NCBI GenBank assembly: GCA_963843645.1
Contig: CAWJLE010000003.1
Span: 62,001 to 126,000 of the forward strand
Direction of reading: 5' to 3'
DNA: 64,000 bases
Source: CAWJLE01 sp963843645
Lineage (GTDB): Bacteria > Chloroflexota > Anaerolineae > DAOTYC01
Below the pieces are notes generated by a model that saw only the letters and a program-made list of their open reading frames with translations, was not told the origin of the DNA and did no database searches. Position numbers and translations under genes: made by a program. Every line of letters starts with the position of its first letter. Position 1 is the stretch's first letter. Shown here piece by piece: positions 18,129 to 26,849 of this stretch.

Positions 18129-18422
18129 ATGGACGAGAATCGTGCCGTAACGATGGCTGTTGAGGTCATACCGCTGGACCCGGATGCTTATCGGATCGTG
18201 GACCGGGCCATCGAGGCGATCGCTCACTCGGGCGTCAAGTATGAGGTCGGCCCGATGGAGACGACGATGGAGGGTCCGCTGGACCAGCTGTTGGATGTGG
18301 CCAAGGCGGCGCACCTGGCTGCCTTCGAGGCCGGCGCCGAACGAGTGGTGACGGTCATCAAGATCGGCGATTCGGTGGTCGGATCGACGATCGCTGACAA
18401 GGTGGAGAAGTACCGTTCGTGA
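18129..18422 (+). CDS. MTH1187-family thiamine-binding protein
   Basis: A 97-residue ferredoxin-like fold protein of the MTH1187/TIGR00106 family. Marks are MAVEVIPLDPDAYRIVDRAI, SGVKYEVGPMETTMEGPLDQ and AERVVTVIKIGD. Relatives bind thiamine or its hydroxymethylpyrimidine moiety and are often encoded beside HMP/thiamine ABC importers. AGGAGG precedes the ATG at 18129. Its stop overlaps the permease start by four bases (GTGA), so the two are translationally coupled. Likely an intracellular carrier or sensor of imported thiamine precursor. Confidence 0.85.
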   Translation: MDENRAVTMAVEVIPLDPDAYRIVDRAIEAIAHSGVKYEVGPMETTMEGPLDQLLDVAKAAHLAAFEAGAERVVTVIKIGDSVVGSTIADKVEKYRS

Positions 18423-19264
18423 CCGATGACCCGATCCGGAAGAAGCTCGCTCCGGACGCCGAGCAGATCGGACGCCGCTGGACTCGAGATTACCTGCCTC
18501 CCGCAGCCCTGATCCTGGCGCTGCTGGCTGCCTGGGAGGGAGCAGGCCTGGCGCTGCGGGTGCCGATGTGGCTGCTGCCGACGCCGTCGGAGATCGTGCA
18601 GGCCGGGTTCGCCGCGCGCGGAGTCATGGCGCCCCACATCCTGCAGACCCTGCTGGAGACGTGGGTGGGCCTGGCGCTGGCGCTGGTGGTGGCCCTGGCT
18701 TTCGCGGTGATCGTCGACGTTTCTGCGCCGCTGCGCCGGGCCATCTACCCGCTGCTCGTCGTCTCGCAGACGATACCGATCATCGCCCTGGCCCCGTTGC
18801 TGGTGATCTGGCTGGGGTACGGCATCCTGCCGAAGGTGCTGGTCGTGGGCCTGGTGTGCTTCTTCCCGATCGTCATCGGCACCGCCGATGGTCTCAGGTC
18901 GGCCGATCCGGATTTGATCGCTTTGATGCGAACGATGGGAGCGACTCGCACCCAGATCTTCATGAAGGTCCGCGCGCCGGGCGCTGTGCCTTCTTTCTTT
19001 TCAGGACTCAAGATCGCCGTCACTTACAGCGTCGTCGGCGCGATCATCGGCGAGTGGGTCGGCGCCAGCCGTGGCCTGGGTGTCTTCATGCTGCGCGCAT
19101 CCAACTCGTTCCGGACGGATTGGGTGTTTGCGGGCATCGCCGTCACCTCGCTTCTGAGCATCGTTCTGTTCCTGATCGTGACGTTGTTGGAGCGGGCGAC
19201 GCTGCGCTGGTACTACTCCGCAGCGCGCGCGGAGCAGTGGGAGGAGCTCAATCGTGGTGCGTGA
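18419..19264 (+). CDS. ABC transporter permease, thiamine/HMP type (ThiX-like)
   Basis: A 281-residue permease of the SsuC/ThiX class with about six hydrophobic helices. The ABC-interaction loop is seen as LMRTMGATRTQIFMKVRAPGAVPS near residue 180, the EAA motif that contacts the ATPase. The start is a GTG inside the previous gene's stop. With the substrate-binding protein and ATPase that follow, it forms a complete importer. TPP-riboswitch control upstream points to thiamine or its pyrimidine precursor rather than sulfonate as substrate. Confidence 0.9.
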   Translation: MTDDPIRKKLAPDAEQIGRRWTRDYLPPAALILALLAAWEGAGLALRVPMWLLPTPSEIVQAGFAARGVMAPHILQTLLETWVGLALALVVALAFAVIVDVSAPLRRAIYPLLVVSQTIPIIALAPLLVIWLGYGILPKVLVVGLVCFFPIVIGTADGLRSADPDLIALMRTMGATRTQIFMKVRAPGAVPSFFSGLKIAVTYSVVGAIIGEWVGASRGLGVFMLRASNSFRTDWVFAGIAVTSLLSIVLFLIVTLLERATLRWYYSAARAEQWEELNRGA

Positions 19265-19286
19265 TACGTCATCACAGTGGGCGGCG

Positions 19287-19328
19287 CATTCACGCATTAC
19301 GCATCACGCGTCAGGGATTTCGCATCAC
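19287..19328. repeat. Degenerate CGCATTACGCATCACG repeat
   Basis: A tandem of cgcattac, gcatcacg and cgcatcac units lies between the permease and the substrate-binding protein genes. Related strings occur at 42687-42716 and 56133-56157, so it belongs to a dispersed intergenic repeat family. Function is unknown. Confidence 0.5.
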
Positions 19329-19361
19329 AGACAAACACCATGTTTCTATGGAGGTGTCAAC

Positions 19362-20400
19362 ATGCAGGCTCGAATGAAGCGGTATGGAGTGCTTTTGTTT
19401 CTGGCGTTGATCGTCGCGATGACTCTGGGTCTTCCCGGAGCGACTTCGCCGGCTGCGGCTGCCGACCCGTCCGCAACAGCCCCCGCCGCGACCCCCGGCG
19501 CGCTGCAGAAGGTGACGCTGACGCTGGACTGGGTGCCGAACACGAACCACACGGGTTTCTACGTGGCGCTGAACAAGGGCTGGTACAGGGAGCAGGGACT
19601 GGAAGTGGACATCCAGGTGCCGTCCGATCCCGCAGCCGCCCTGAAGCAAGTGGCGTACGGCCACACGGAGTTTGGGATCAGCTTCCAGGAGGAGACGACC
19701 CTGGCGCGGGCGCAGGGTATTCCGGTGGAATCCATCGCCGCCATCATCCAGCATCAGAGCTCCGCATTCGCGTCCCTGAAGGGCAAGGGCATCACGCAGC
19801 CCAAGGACTTCGAGGGCAAGAAATACGGCTCGACCGGCGGCCTGCTCGAGCGGCCGATCATCCAGGGCCTCATGGCGTGTGACAATGCGGACGTGAACAA
19901 AGTGGAGTTCGTAGACGTGGGCTACGATGCCCTGCCCGCGCTGCTCGGCGGCAAAGTGGACTTTATCTGGATCTACCAGGGTTGGGAAGGCATCCAGGCG
20001 GAATTGATGGGCAAGCCCCTGGACGTCGTGCCGCTGTACGGCAGCTGCATTCCGGATTACTACACACCCATCATCATCTCGGGCGAGACGACGATTCAGC
20101 AGAAGCCGGACCTCGTGCGACGCTTCCTGGCGGCAACGGCCACGGGGCTTCGATTACGCGATCCAGAATCCGGACGAGGCGGCGAGCATCCTGGCGACCT
20201 ATACGCCTGAAACCGATCCTAACCTGATCCACGCCAGCCAGAAGTGGCTGAGCCCGCGGTATCAGGCCGACGCGCCGGCCTGGGGTGTGCAGCAGCTTTC
20301 GGTCTGGGAAACGTTCGGGAAGTGGATGGCCGATCGGAACCTGTTGGCCGGACCTTTCGATCCTCAGAAGGCGTTCACGAACGACTTCCTCCCCAAATGA
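19362..20400 (+). CDS. ABC substrate-binding protein, NMT1/THI5-like (ThiY-like), frameshifted
   Basis: The secreted binding protein of the importer. Residues 1-33 are a signal peptide and an Ala/Pro-rich linker follows. The NMT1/THI5 fold starts at KVTLTLDWVPNTNHTGFYVA and includes KGWYREQGLEVDIQ. The THI5 family binds pyrimidine precursors of thiamine. The first frame breaks at ACGGGGCTTCG near 20150; reading GGG for GGGG restores FDYAIQNPDEAAS and continues to the stop at 20398-20400. GGAGGTG precedes the ATG. The stop overlaps the ATPase start (ATGA). Probably an intact gene with a homopolymer error. Confidence 0.85.
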
Positions 20401-21140
20401 TCGAGCTGAAGGACATCAGCAAGGCCTTCCGAGTCGATGGCGAGATCATGGTCGCGCTGAACTCGGTGAGCCTGCGGGCTGACGAAGGCGAGTTCGTGTC
20501 CGTCATCGGGCCGAGCGGATCGGGCAAAAGCACGCTATTCAACGTCGTGGTCGGACTGCTGGAGCCCGACCACGGCGAGGTCTGGATCGACGGCGAGCGG
20601 GCGAGACAGCGCCTGGGGCGCATGGCGTACATGCCGCAGCGCGACCTGCTGCTGCCCTGGCGCACCGTCCTCGACAACGTCATCTTGCCGGCCGAGCTGA
20701 GAGGCGCGTCTCGAGCTGAGGCGCGCCGCCGGGCGGAAGAGCTGCTGCCGCTGTTCGGCCTGGAGGGTTTCGGTCACAGCTATCCTTCCGCTCTGTCAGG
20801 GGGCATGAAGCAGCGAGCCGCTCTGTTGCGCACCTTCTTCTGCGAGAAGGAGATCATGCTGCTCGACGAACCATTCGGCGCACTGGACGCAATCACGCGC
20901 GCGGAGATGCAGGCGTGGCTGCTGCAGGTCTGGAGCCGGTTTCGGCACACGATCTTGTTCATCACGCACGACGTGGAGGAGGCGGTCTTCCTTTCAGACC
21001 GCGTTTACGTGATGACTGCACGACCCGGCCGGATCAGCCGGACGGTCGACGTCGACCTGCCGCGGCCGCGAGATCGCGAGATGATCACCCAGCCGGCGTT
21101 CGTCGCGCTGCGCCACGCGCTGATGGAGGCGCTCCGATGA
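20397..21140 (+). CDS. ABC transporter ATP-binding protein (ThiZ-like)
   Basis: A 247-residue ATPase. Walker A is GPSGSGKST near residue 40, the Q-loop is MPQRDLLLPW, the signature is LSGGMKQRAAL, Walker B is IMLLDEPFGALD and the H-loop is FITHDVEEAV. It is closest in style to the SsuB/TauB/ThiZ class. Translation overlaps the binding-protein stop by four bases and its own stop overlaps the methyltransferase start, so the whole block is coupled. It powers uptake by the ThiXYZ-type importer. Confidence 0.92.
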   Translation: MIELKDISKAFRVDGEIMVALNSVSLRADEGEFVSVIGPSGSGKSTLFNVVVGLLEPDHGEVWIDGERARQRLGRMAYMPQRDLLLPWRTVLDNVILPAELRGASRAEARRRAEELLPLFGLEGFGHSYPSALSGGMKQRAALLRTFFCEKEIMLLDEPFGALDAITRAEMQAWLLQVWSRFRHTILFITHDVEEAVFLSDRVYVMTARPGRISRTVDVDLPRPRDREMITQPAFVALRHALMEALR

Positions 21141-21805
21141 CCACGACCGAGCTCGTGTTCGGAGAAAGCGAGGCTCGTGCATACGAGGCCTGGTTCGAGA
21201 CGACTGAGGGTCGCCGCGCCGACATTCTAGAGAAGGCCCTGTTGGGACGCCTGCTGGCGGGTTTCGGTCAGCCGGGCAGTTCGCTGGAAGTGGGGTGCGG
21301 CACCGGCCACTTTCTGCGCTGGTTCGAGGAACTGGGGTGGCGCACCGGCGGGGTCGACGTCTCCCAGCCCATGTTGGATGAAGGCCGGCGCCGCGCTGCG
21401 CGCCCCGATGCCGGCTTCTTGCTGTCGGATGGAACGGCGCTGCCCTTCGCCGACCGCTCCTGGGACGTCGTGGCCATCATCACGATGCTGGAGTTCGTGC
21501 CCGACCCGCGCGTGGTCGTGCACGAAGCGCTGCGGGTGGCCCGGCGCGGCGTCCTGCTGGGCGTGCTCAATCGCTGGAGCCCAGTGGCGCTGCAACGGCG
21601 GGTTGAGGGCTGGTTTGGATCCACGCCCTACGACTCGGCCCGCTTCTATTCTGCAGCTGAAGTCCGGCGACTGTTGAGCGGCACGGCCGAAACGTCGGAC
21701 CCGCTTCAGGTGGAGATCGGTTACGCCCTGGGGCCGTGGGTGTGGCCGGCGTTGGGTGCCTTCCTTGGCGCCCGGGCGGTGAGGGTAAGATCGGAGGCGG
21801 AATGA
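21137..21805 (+). CDS. SAM-dependent methyltransferase in the thiamine operon
   Basis: A 222-residue class I methyltransferase. Motif I is SLEVGCGTGHFLRWF near residue 48, followed by GGVDVSQPML, a DGTALPFADRSWDVV segment and a C-terminal helical cap. Substrate is unknown. It is locked into the TPP-riboswitch operon by ATGA overlaps on both sides, which suggests a role in thiamine precursor metabolism or salvage, though no such enzyme of this family is known to me. It could equally act on a lipid or quinone. Confidence 0.8.
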   Translation: MTTTELVFGESEARAYEAWFETTEGRRADILEKALLGRLLAGFGQPGSSLEVGCGTGHFLRWFEELGWRTGGVDVSQPMLDEGRRRAARPDAGFLLSDGTALPFADRSWDVVAIITMLEFVPDPRVVVHEALRVARRGVLLGVLNRWSPVALQRRVEGWFGSTPYDSARFYSAAEVRRLLSGTAETSDPLQVEIGYALGPWVWPALGAFLGARAVRVRSEAE

Positions 21806-22089
21806 CCGGTATTTCGGCTCAAGTGAGCCTCTATCCATTGGGTGGGGCGGACGTGGACGCGGCCGTCGCGGCCTTTCTGGCAGTTCTGGACGCCCATGGC
21901 CTCGATCGCCAGACGGGTGACATGAGCACTGTCGTCTGGGGGGACGCGGAGGACGTATTCGGCGCGCTGCGGGAGGCCTTCGAGCGTGTCGCTGAGACGC
22001 GGGCGGCGGTCATGGTGATCACCGTGTCGAACGCGTGTCCGGTGTCCGGCACGGCCGGCGCCGCCACCCCTCGCCAGATGCCTGATTAA
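21802..22089 (+). CDS. YkoF-like thiamine/HMP-binding protein
   Basis: A 95-residue protein resembling one domain of YkoF: QVSLYPLGGADVDAAVAAFL, then DMSTVVWGDAEDVFGALREAF and AAVMVITVSNACPV. YkoF-type proteins bind the hydroxymethylpyrimidine part of thiamine. It is the last gene of the riboswitch operon, overlapping the methyltransferase stop (ATGA), and its stop overlaps that of the convergent yigZ by four bases. With the MTH1187 protein, the operon has two separate thiamine-binding folds. Confidence 0.75.
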   Translation: MTGISAQVSLYPLGGADVDAAVAAFLAVLDAHGLDRQTGDMSTVVWGDAEDVFGALREAFERVAETRAAVMVITVSNACPVSGTAGAATPRQMPD

Positions 22090-22692
22090 GGCAGTACGCG
22101 GGCGCGTCCGGCGGTGCTGTCCGTCAGAGCTGACACGAATGGTTCGACCGCGTCGGCGGCGAACTCCAGGCGCAACGTCACGTCGGCGCCGAATTCCTCG
22201 CCCAGTATCTGCCCCTCGTGGGCCGCGACCAGCCTCTTGACGGGCTCGTACAGACTGTACGATACGGCGACCGCAATCTCGCGCTTCTCGATCTTCAGCT
22301 CTCGCGGCAGCGACTCGAGCACCAGTCGAGCCGCATCACCATAGGCGCGAACCAACCCCCCGGTTCCCAGCTTGGTTCCTCCGAAGTAACGCGTGACGAC
22401 CAGAACCGTATCTCCAAGACCGCTGCCGCGCAGAACCGCCAGCACCGGTCGCCCGGCGGTTCCGCCCGGCTCTCCGTCGTCGCTGGATCCTTCGATGGTC
22501 GAGGCGCCGTAGCCAACGACGAACGCGTAGACGTGATGGTTGGCCTTTGGGTGCTGCTCGCGGATGGTTTGGACGAAAGCTCTGGCTTCAGCGACAGTGT
22601 CGGCTCTGGCCGACGGCGGCGATGAAGTCGCTGTTGACCACCCTGAGCTCGATGACAGCAGGCCGGGCGGGGACGGGATATCCTGAAGGCAT
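22086..22692 (-). CDS. yigZ: YigZ/IMPACT-family protein, frameshifted
   Basis: A protein of about 200 residues. The N-terminal frame from 22692 gives ELRVVNSDFIAAVG. After a shift near 22611 the second frame continues ARADTVAEARAFVQTIREQH, HHVYAFVVG, DDGEPGGTAGRPVLAVL and VVTRYFGGTKLGTGGLVRAY, which are classic IMPACT marks. The C-terminal DUF1949 segment follows. Reading one G fewer (GTCGGCC to GTCGCC) joins the halves. The family is linked to translation control in eukaryotes; the bacterial role is unclear. It converges on the thiamine operon. Confidence 0.8.
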
Positions 22693-22783
22693 GGTGACGG
22701 GTGTGCTCCTCGGCGCGAGTTTGGACCTATTGTACCCCAGGAAGGCAAAAGATGCCTGACCTCGAGGACGAAGCAACAAAAGA

Positions 22784-22815
22784 GGCCACCGAAGTACGAC
22801 TCAGCTTCGGTGGCC
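22784..22815 (-). terminator. Intrinsic terminator after the small secreted-protein gene
   Basis: Perfect 11-bp arms, GGCCACCGAAG at 22784-22794 and CTTCGGTGGCC at 22805-22815, with a 10-base loop. On the minus strand TCTTTTGTT follows, so it ends transcription coming from the gene at 22947-23409. Confidence 0.8.
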
Positions 22816-22946
22816 TTCTGTGATTCTCTTTTGACTGGCTACACGACCAACCGCCGGCGCTTTAGAGTCTAAAACCCCTGCTCGATTGGCCTCAAGTATC
22901 CTGGCTCGATCCGAACTTCACGGACCGCACAAGGACAGTCTCCACG

Positions 22947-23409
22947 TCAGGGCTGTGGAGGGCTGGCGAGTCCGCCGTTCATCAGCGGACCACCCGCCAG
23001 CTGCAGCGACTGCTGAGCGTTCATCACGGTGTCAGGCTCTGACGAGGTTGGCGAAGCGACACCGATCAGATCGAGACGTATTGGTGGCCGGGTTGTACAC
23101 GACAACACCCGTCATCTTGCCCACAGGGGCGAAGATCTCGATCTGGCCGCCCCCGGGAGAGTCGACTTTAGCGTTGAAGCTACCCGGAGGAGCACCCGTA
23201 GATGCCCCGCTGAGAAGCGGCAGCCCGCCCACGTAGGTATACACAGACTCACCAGGTTGCAAGCCGGTGACGATGATCTTGTTATCTCCACCCTCCTTTG
23301 CGTTGTTTGGAGCGTGCGCCCAGACAGCTTGCGCGGGCGCCAGCAACAAAGTCAACGACACCAGAAGGCTGAATGCCATCGTTAACGACAGAATTCTCTT
23401 TCCGTTCAT
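22947..23409 (-). CDS. Small secreted protein, paralogue of the LysM protein N-terminus, frameshifted
   Basis: About 154 residues with a signal peptide (MNGKRILSLTMAFSLLVSLT) and a beta domain: KIIVTGLQPGESVYTYVGG, then GQIEIFAPVGKMTGVVVYNP. The first frame breaks after YNPATNT near 23085. A one-base shift continues as RLDLIGVASPTSS and DTVMNAQQSLQL to a stop at 22947. The neighbouring LysM gene has the same domain order and the same sequence style, so the two are tandem paralogues; this one lacks LysM. GGGAGG precedes the start. The shift is probably a sequencing error. The function of the domain is unknown. Confidence 0.65.
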
Positions 23410-23573
23410 GGTTCTCAAACCTCCCGGACGAGAACTCCCCCTGCCATTCACTCAGCAATCACCGGGGAGCCTGCGTCCTGTGTTGAACGAGACCCGCATC
23501 CCATCCTTCGACCCGATTCGGATCAGAAAAACCGAAAAGAAGCCACGGCTGGCCGTTTGAGGCTGAAACAGGT

Positions 23574-24344
23574 CTACTGCGCAGGGCTAGCCTGTGGCTG
23601 CGCTGACGAGCTGGCCGGTACCTTCAACTGCTGGCCGACCCGAATCATGTTCGGATTGGAGATTCCGTTGGCTGCGGCCAGATCGCTCGAAGTCGTCCCG
23701 AACTTTTGCGCCAGGGCGCTAAGAGTGTCTCCGGAGACGACTGTGTAGGTCTGGGTGAAGTTCGCGTAGTTTCCGGTCGAGCTGGCCGTAGCCTGGCTAG
23801 GCATCGCCTGGCTAGGCGTGCTGCTTTGCGGAGCCGATGACTGCGGCTGCGCCGGGCTCAACGGGCTCGCCAACCCCTGGTTCGGAATGGCCGGGGCATT
23901 GGCTACCAGCGAACCGGACGGGGTGAAAGCCAGCTGAATCGACTGCTGTGCGTTCAGAATCGTGTCCGGCCACGTAGTCGTCGGCGAGACGACCCCGATC
24001 AGATGATACGCATTGGTGGACGAGTTGTAGACGTAAACGCTGGTGGTCTTACCCACCGGAACCATGGTCTCAATCTGCCCACCCGTAGGAGAGTCGATGC
24101 GTGCTGCGAAGTTGCCCGGAGGAGCGGCATTGGACGCCGAGCTCAGAATAGGAAACTCGCCAACGTAAGTGAAAACCGACTCGCCGGGCTGGAGCCCAGT
24201 CACGACAACTTTACTGTCTCCACCAGACTCAGAGTGCTTAAAATTGTCGGGAGCGGCCGACACCAGGGCTGGTGTCAGGAGCACGCTCAAGGACACCACC
24301 AGGCTGAACACCCCCATCAAAGGCAGAAACTTTTTCCCGTTCAT
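23574..24344 (-). CDS. Secreted LysM-domain protein
   Basis: A 256-residue protein with a signal peptide (residues 1-30). A beta domain of about 120 residues (KVVVTGLQPGESVFTYVGEF, then GQIETMVPVGKTTSVYVYN) is followed by a Pro/Ser/Gln linker. The C-terminal LysM motif is YTVVSGDTLSALAQKFGTTS and NPNMIRVGQQLKVP. LysM binds peptidoglycan or related glycans, so the protein is probably held at the cell wall. GGAGG lies 12 bases before the ATG. A paralogue without LysM follows directly downstream. Confidence 0.8.
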   Translation of the reverse strand: MNGKKFLPLMGVFSLVVSLSVLLTPALVSAAPDNFKHSESGGDSKVVVTGLQPGESVFTYVGEFPILSSASNAAPPGNFAARIDSPTGGQIETMVPVGKTTSVYVYNSSTNAYHLIGVVSPTTTWPDTILNAQQSIQLAFTPSGSLVANAPAIPNQGLASPLSPAQPQSSAPQSSTPSQAMPSQATASSTGNYANFTQTYTVVSGDTLSALAQKFGTTSSDLAAANGISNPNMIRVGQQLKVPASSSAQPQASPAQ

Positions 24345-24607
24345 GGTTTTTTGCAAACCTCCAAATTGAGCTCCCTCAATGTATGGAATGCAAACGGGGG
24401 AGCGCTGTTTTTGTTCTCTGTTCCTCACGTCCTTGTCATGCTTGCACCTTTGCGCCCACCGCTGATAATACGCGCTTCCACGGCGGTTTCCAGTGGGCAG
24501 CATTACAATGGGGCGGGGCTATTCGGATATTCCGAGTGCGTTTTGGCTGTCGGGGCGTTCCGGGGAGCTGGGCCGATGCGAAATCGAGCCATCTTGTGGT
24601 CAGGGGA

Positions 24608-25381
24608 CTATCGCTGGCTGGTGCAGGCGAGGACCAGATCGTTGGATTCATTCGCGACGAACGGTTCTCCTCGCAGGCTGCCGAAGGCGCGAACCTCGAT
24701 ACAGCCCAGGGAGCGCAGCAGGTCCTGCAGGGGGGCGCTGAAGAGCGGCTGCTGAGGCGTGCTGTCCACGTGAACCTCCCATCGACCGGCCGTGTCTCGC
24801 TCGAAGAGCGCGGTGTGGAAGACTATGCCTGAGTCGGTGTAGTCGGCGAGCCGCCAGATGAGCACTTCGTGGCCGTCCACGACGCCCGAATCCAGCTTCA
24901 TGAACCGCGGACGTTCCACCCAACGGCGGTCGTAATTGAGGTTGTGCAGGAGCAACAGGCCGCCAGGTCGCAAAACGCTGAGCATACCTCGCAGGCTGCT
25001 TTCGAGCTCCTCGTCGGTGGTGATGTGAGGGAGTGAGTTCCCCAGGCACAAGACAGCGTCGAATGGCGCGGGCAGAAGGTCTGGAAGGTCGGCGAACCGC
25101 GCCAGATGGAAGACGGCCGGAAGGCCGCGCGCCGCAGCATTGGACTCGGCCCGGCGGATCATTTCCGGGCTGGCATCGGCGCCGGTGGTCTGGTAACCCC
25201 ACTCCATTAGCGCCAGAGTGTGCTGACCGGTGCCGCAGGCCGCATCCAGGACGGTGACGGCGTGGTGGTCGTCCAGCAGCCGTCGGATAAAGGGGCCCTC
25301 GAAGGCAAGACGAGCGGGCCAGTCGTTCATCGTGTCGTAGACGCGGGCCAGTCGATCGTAAAACTGCTCATTGGTCAGCAT
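24608..25381 (-). CDS. SAM-dependent methyltransferase
   Basis: A 257-residue class I methyltransferase. Motif I is VTVLDAACGTGQHTLAL near residue 43, then TTGADASPEMI, FDAVLCLGNSLPHI (post-II segment) and LRPGGLLLLHN. The C-terminal part resembles the glycine/sarcosine-type methyltransferase lid. Substrate is not evident. GGAGG lies eight bases before the ATG at 25381. It lies alone between the cold-shock gene and the secreted proteins on the same strand. Confidence 0.8.
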   Translation of the reverse strand: MLTNEQFYDRLARVYDTMNDWPARLAFEGPFIRRLLDDHHAVTVLDAACGTGQHTLALMEWGYQTTGADASPEMIRRAESNAAARGLPAVFHLARFADLPDLLPAPFDAVLCLGNSLPHITTDEELESSLRGMLSVLRPGGLLLLHNLNYDRRWVERPRFMKLDSGVVDGHEVLIWRLADYTDSGIVFHTALFERDTAGRWEVHVDSTPQQPLFSAPLQDLLRSLGCIEVRAFGSLRGEPFVANESNDLVLACTSQR

Positions 25382-25653
25382 CGGACACCTCCTGCATAAT
25401 GAAAAGGTTCCGGCGGCTTGAACCGGAACCTACAAACGTGAGAACACATCCTCAACCGAGAGGGCCAGACCCTCGCAAGGCAAGACCATATCAACGAGCG
25501 CCGAGCTGCCGGCCCCTGGCTCTGGTTTCACCCGCGTCTGGTTCGAAGTTCGGGTTGATTCGACCTGGAGGGCTGCGAAACGAACGATCGACGGAACGAT
25601 GAAACCCAATTTGGCGAAATTATCTCGATTAAGCTGAATGAACTGCGGCAGAT

Positions 25654-25909
25654 TCAGCTCTGCGCGAGGGCTGCCCCTGGAGTCGGGGTGGATGGATTCA
25701 CCCGTTGGACCTCGGCTGCTCGTGGTCCTTTGGCATCTTCCTCGACAGCAAGCTCGACTCGCTCACCCTCGTCGAGCGTCTTGTACCCATTTCCTTGGAT
25801 GGCCGAAATAATGAACGAACACCTCCCTGCCCGAGTCCAAAGCAATAAATCCATAGCCCTTGGTGTTGTTGAACCACTTGACAGTACCACTGAATCTGTC
25901 GTCTGCCAT
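25654..25909 (-). CDS. Cold-shock-domain protein, frameshifted
   Basis: A CspA-family RNA/DNA-binding protein of about 85 residues. The first frame gives GTVKWFNNTKGYGFIALDSG and REVFVH, with the RNP1 motif. The second gives SAIQGNGYKTLDEGERVELA and EDAKGPRAAEVQRV. They join if one T is removed in CATTATTTCGG near 25816, so the break looks like an error. AGGAGG lies eight bases before the ATG at 25909. The C-terminus has an additional Pro/Ala tail. It is preceded by a promoter and an intrinsic terminator in the leader. Confidence 0.85.
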
Positions 25910-25951
25910 TCTGACTACCTCCTCGTCGTCACTCCGAGCGGCGGATGAAAT

Positions 25952-25986
25952 AAAAAAAACCGCCAGGCATGAGCATCCTGGTCGGC
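25952..25986 (-). terminator. Intrinsic terminator inside the cold-shock gene leader
   Basis: On the minus strand CCG-A-CCAGG pairs with CCTGG-CGG and is followed by eight T residues (plus-strand A run 25952-25959). It lies between the promoter at 26051-26079 and the start codon at 25909, so it can only act as a leader attenuator or the end of a short leader RNA. Confidence 0.75.
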
Positions 25987-26050
25987 TATCGACAGCATAC
26001 CCGAGGAACCGTCATACCCGTCTAGTATTGCAGGACTATCTGGTAAGTCA

Positions 26051-26079
26051 ATTATAGCACTGTTGGGCGAGGCCGTCAA
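26051..26079 (-). promoter_or_regulatory. Promoter of the cold-shock gene leader
   Basis: On the minus strand TTGACG (26079-26074) and TATAAT (26056-26051) have a 17-base spacer. The predicted leader to the start codon is about 135 bases long. Confidence 0.7.
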
Positions 26080-26121
26080 GCGTTAATTCGAGTTTGGTCA
26101 ATTTATGTTCCAATTATGGAC

Positions 26122-26828
26122 TTATTTGATCGGGTTCTCCAGGAGCTGCGCCACCTGGCCGAAGCGGTCGAACGTCCAATTCGGCTGCTTCTTTTGTTCG
26201 TCCGCGAGGAACTTCTTCAGGTCTTTGGGTATCATCACCGGCAGGTCGGTGGACTCCACGGACAGCTTGACGTCGGGATGGAGAAACACGATGGCGCCGT
26301 TCACCGGCACTTCTGCATCGGCCAGGTTCCGGCTCAGGTATTTCTGGATGACGGACACTTCGGATGCCATCTCAGCCGCCGGGTTGCCCAGCGGCTGCTC
26401 TCCGCCGAAGAACAGTCGAAAGCGGCGCTTCATATCCTTCTTCTGCAGCCACTTGTTCTGGCCCTTGTAGGTGACCGGACCGTCCTGCTTCTTGGTATGG
26501 AGCACGTAGACGCCGAACGGGGTCAGCAGCACGTGCGGGCTGGGCAATACGTAGTTGAAGAGCTGATATTTGTTGCTGAGGCCCTTCAACGCCTTTTCCA
26601 GCACTTCATCGCCCCGCGGCGGTTTGACCCACCGGCTGACGTTGTACGAGCCTATGCTGGCCACGCCGAAGCCCAGGATGAGGCACAGCAACGACACCTC
26701 GAACAGCTCCGGCTTGGAGAAGCTGATCACCATGCCGCCGGTGAGGATGACCAGCCCCGCCAAACTGGTGTACTTACCCAGGCGGGCCTTGCCGGCAATG
26801 AATTTCGAAATCGGTCTTGACCTTCATC
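26122..26828 (-). CDS. NERD-like membrane-anchored protein
   Basis: About 235 residues. An N-terminal hydrophobic region (SLAGLVILTGGMVISF, then LFEVSLLCLILGFGVASIGS) forms two membrane helices. The soluble part starts RGDEVLEKALKGLSNKYQLF and continues HVLLTPFGVYVLHTKKQDGP, which resembles a NERD nuclease-related domain. The open frame starts at 26763, but a coherent N-terminus (MKVKTDFE..FIAGKARLGK) continues upstream if one A is removed near 26815 (GAAATTC), giving a start at 26828. The conserved nuclease residues are not obvious. It follows fabF on the same strand. Confidence 0.6.
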
Positions 26829-26849
26829 AGGTTGATCTCTTTTCTAGCG

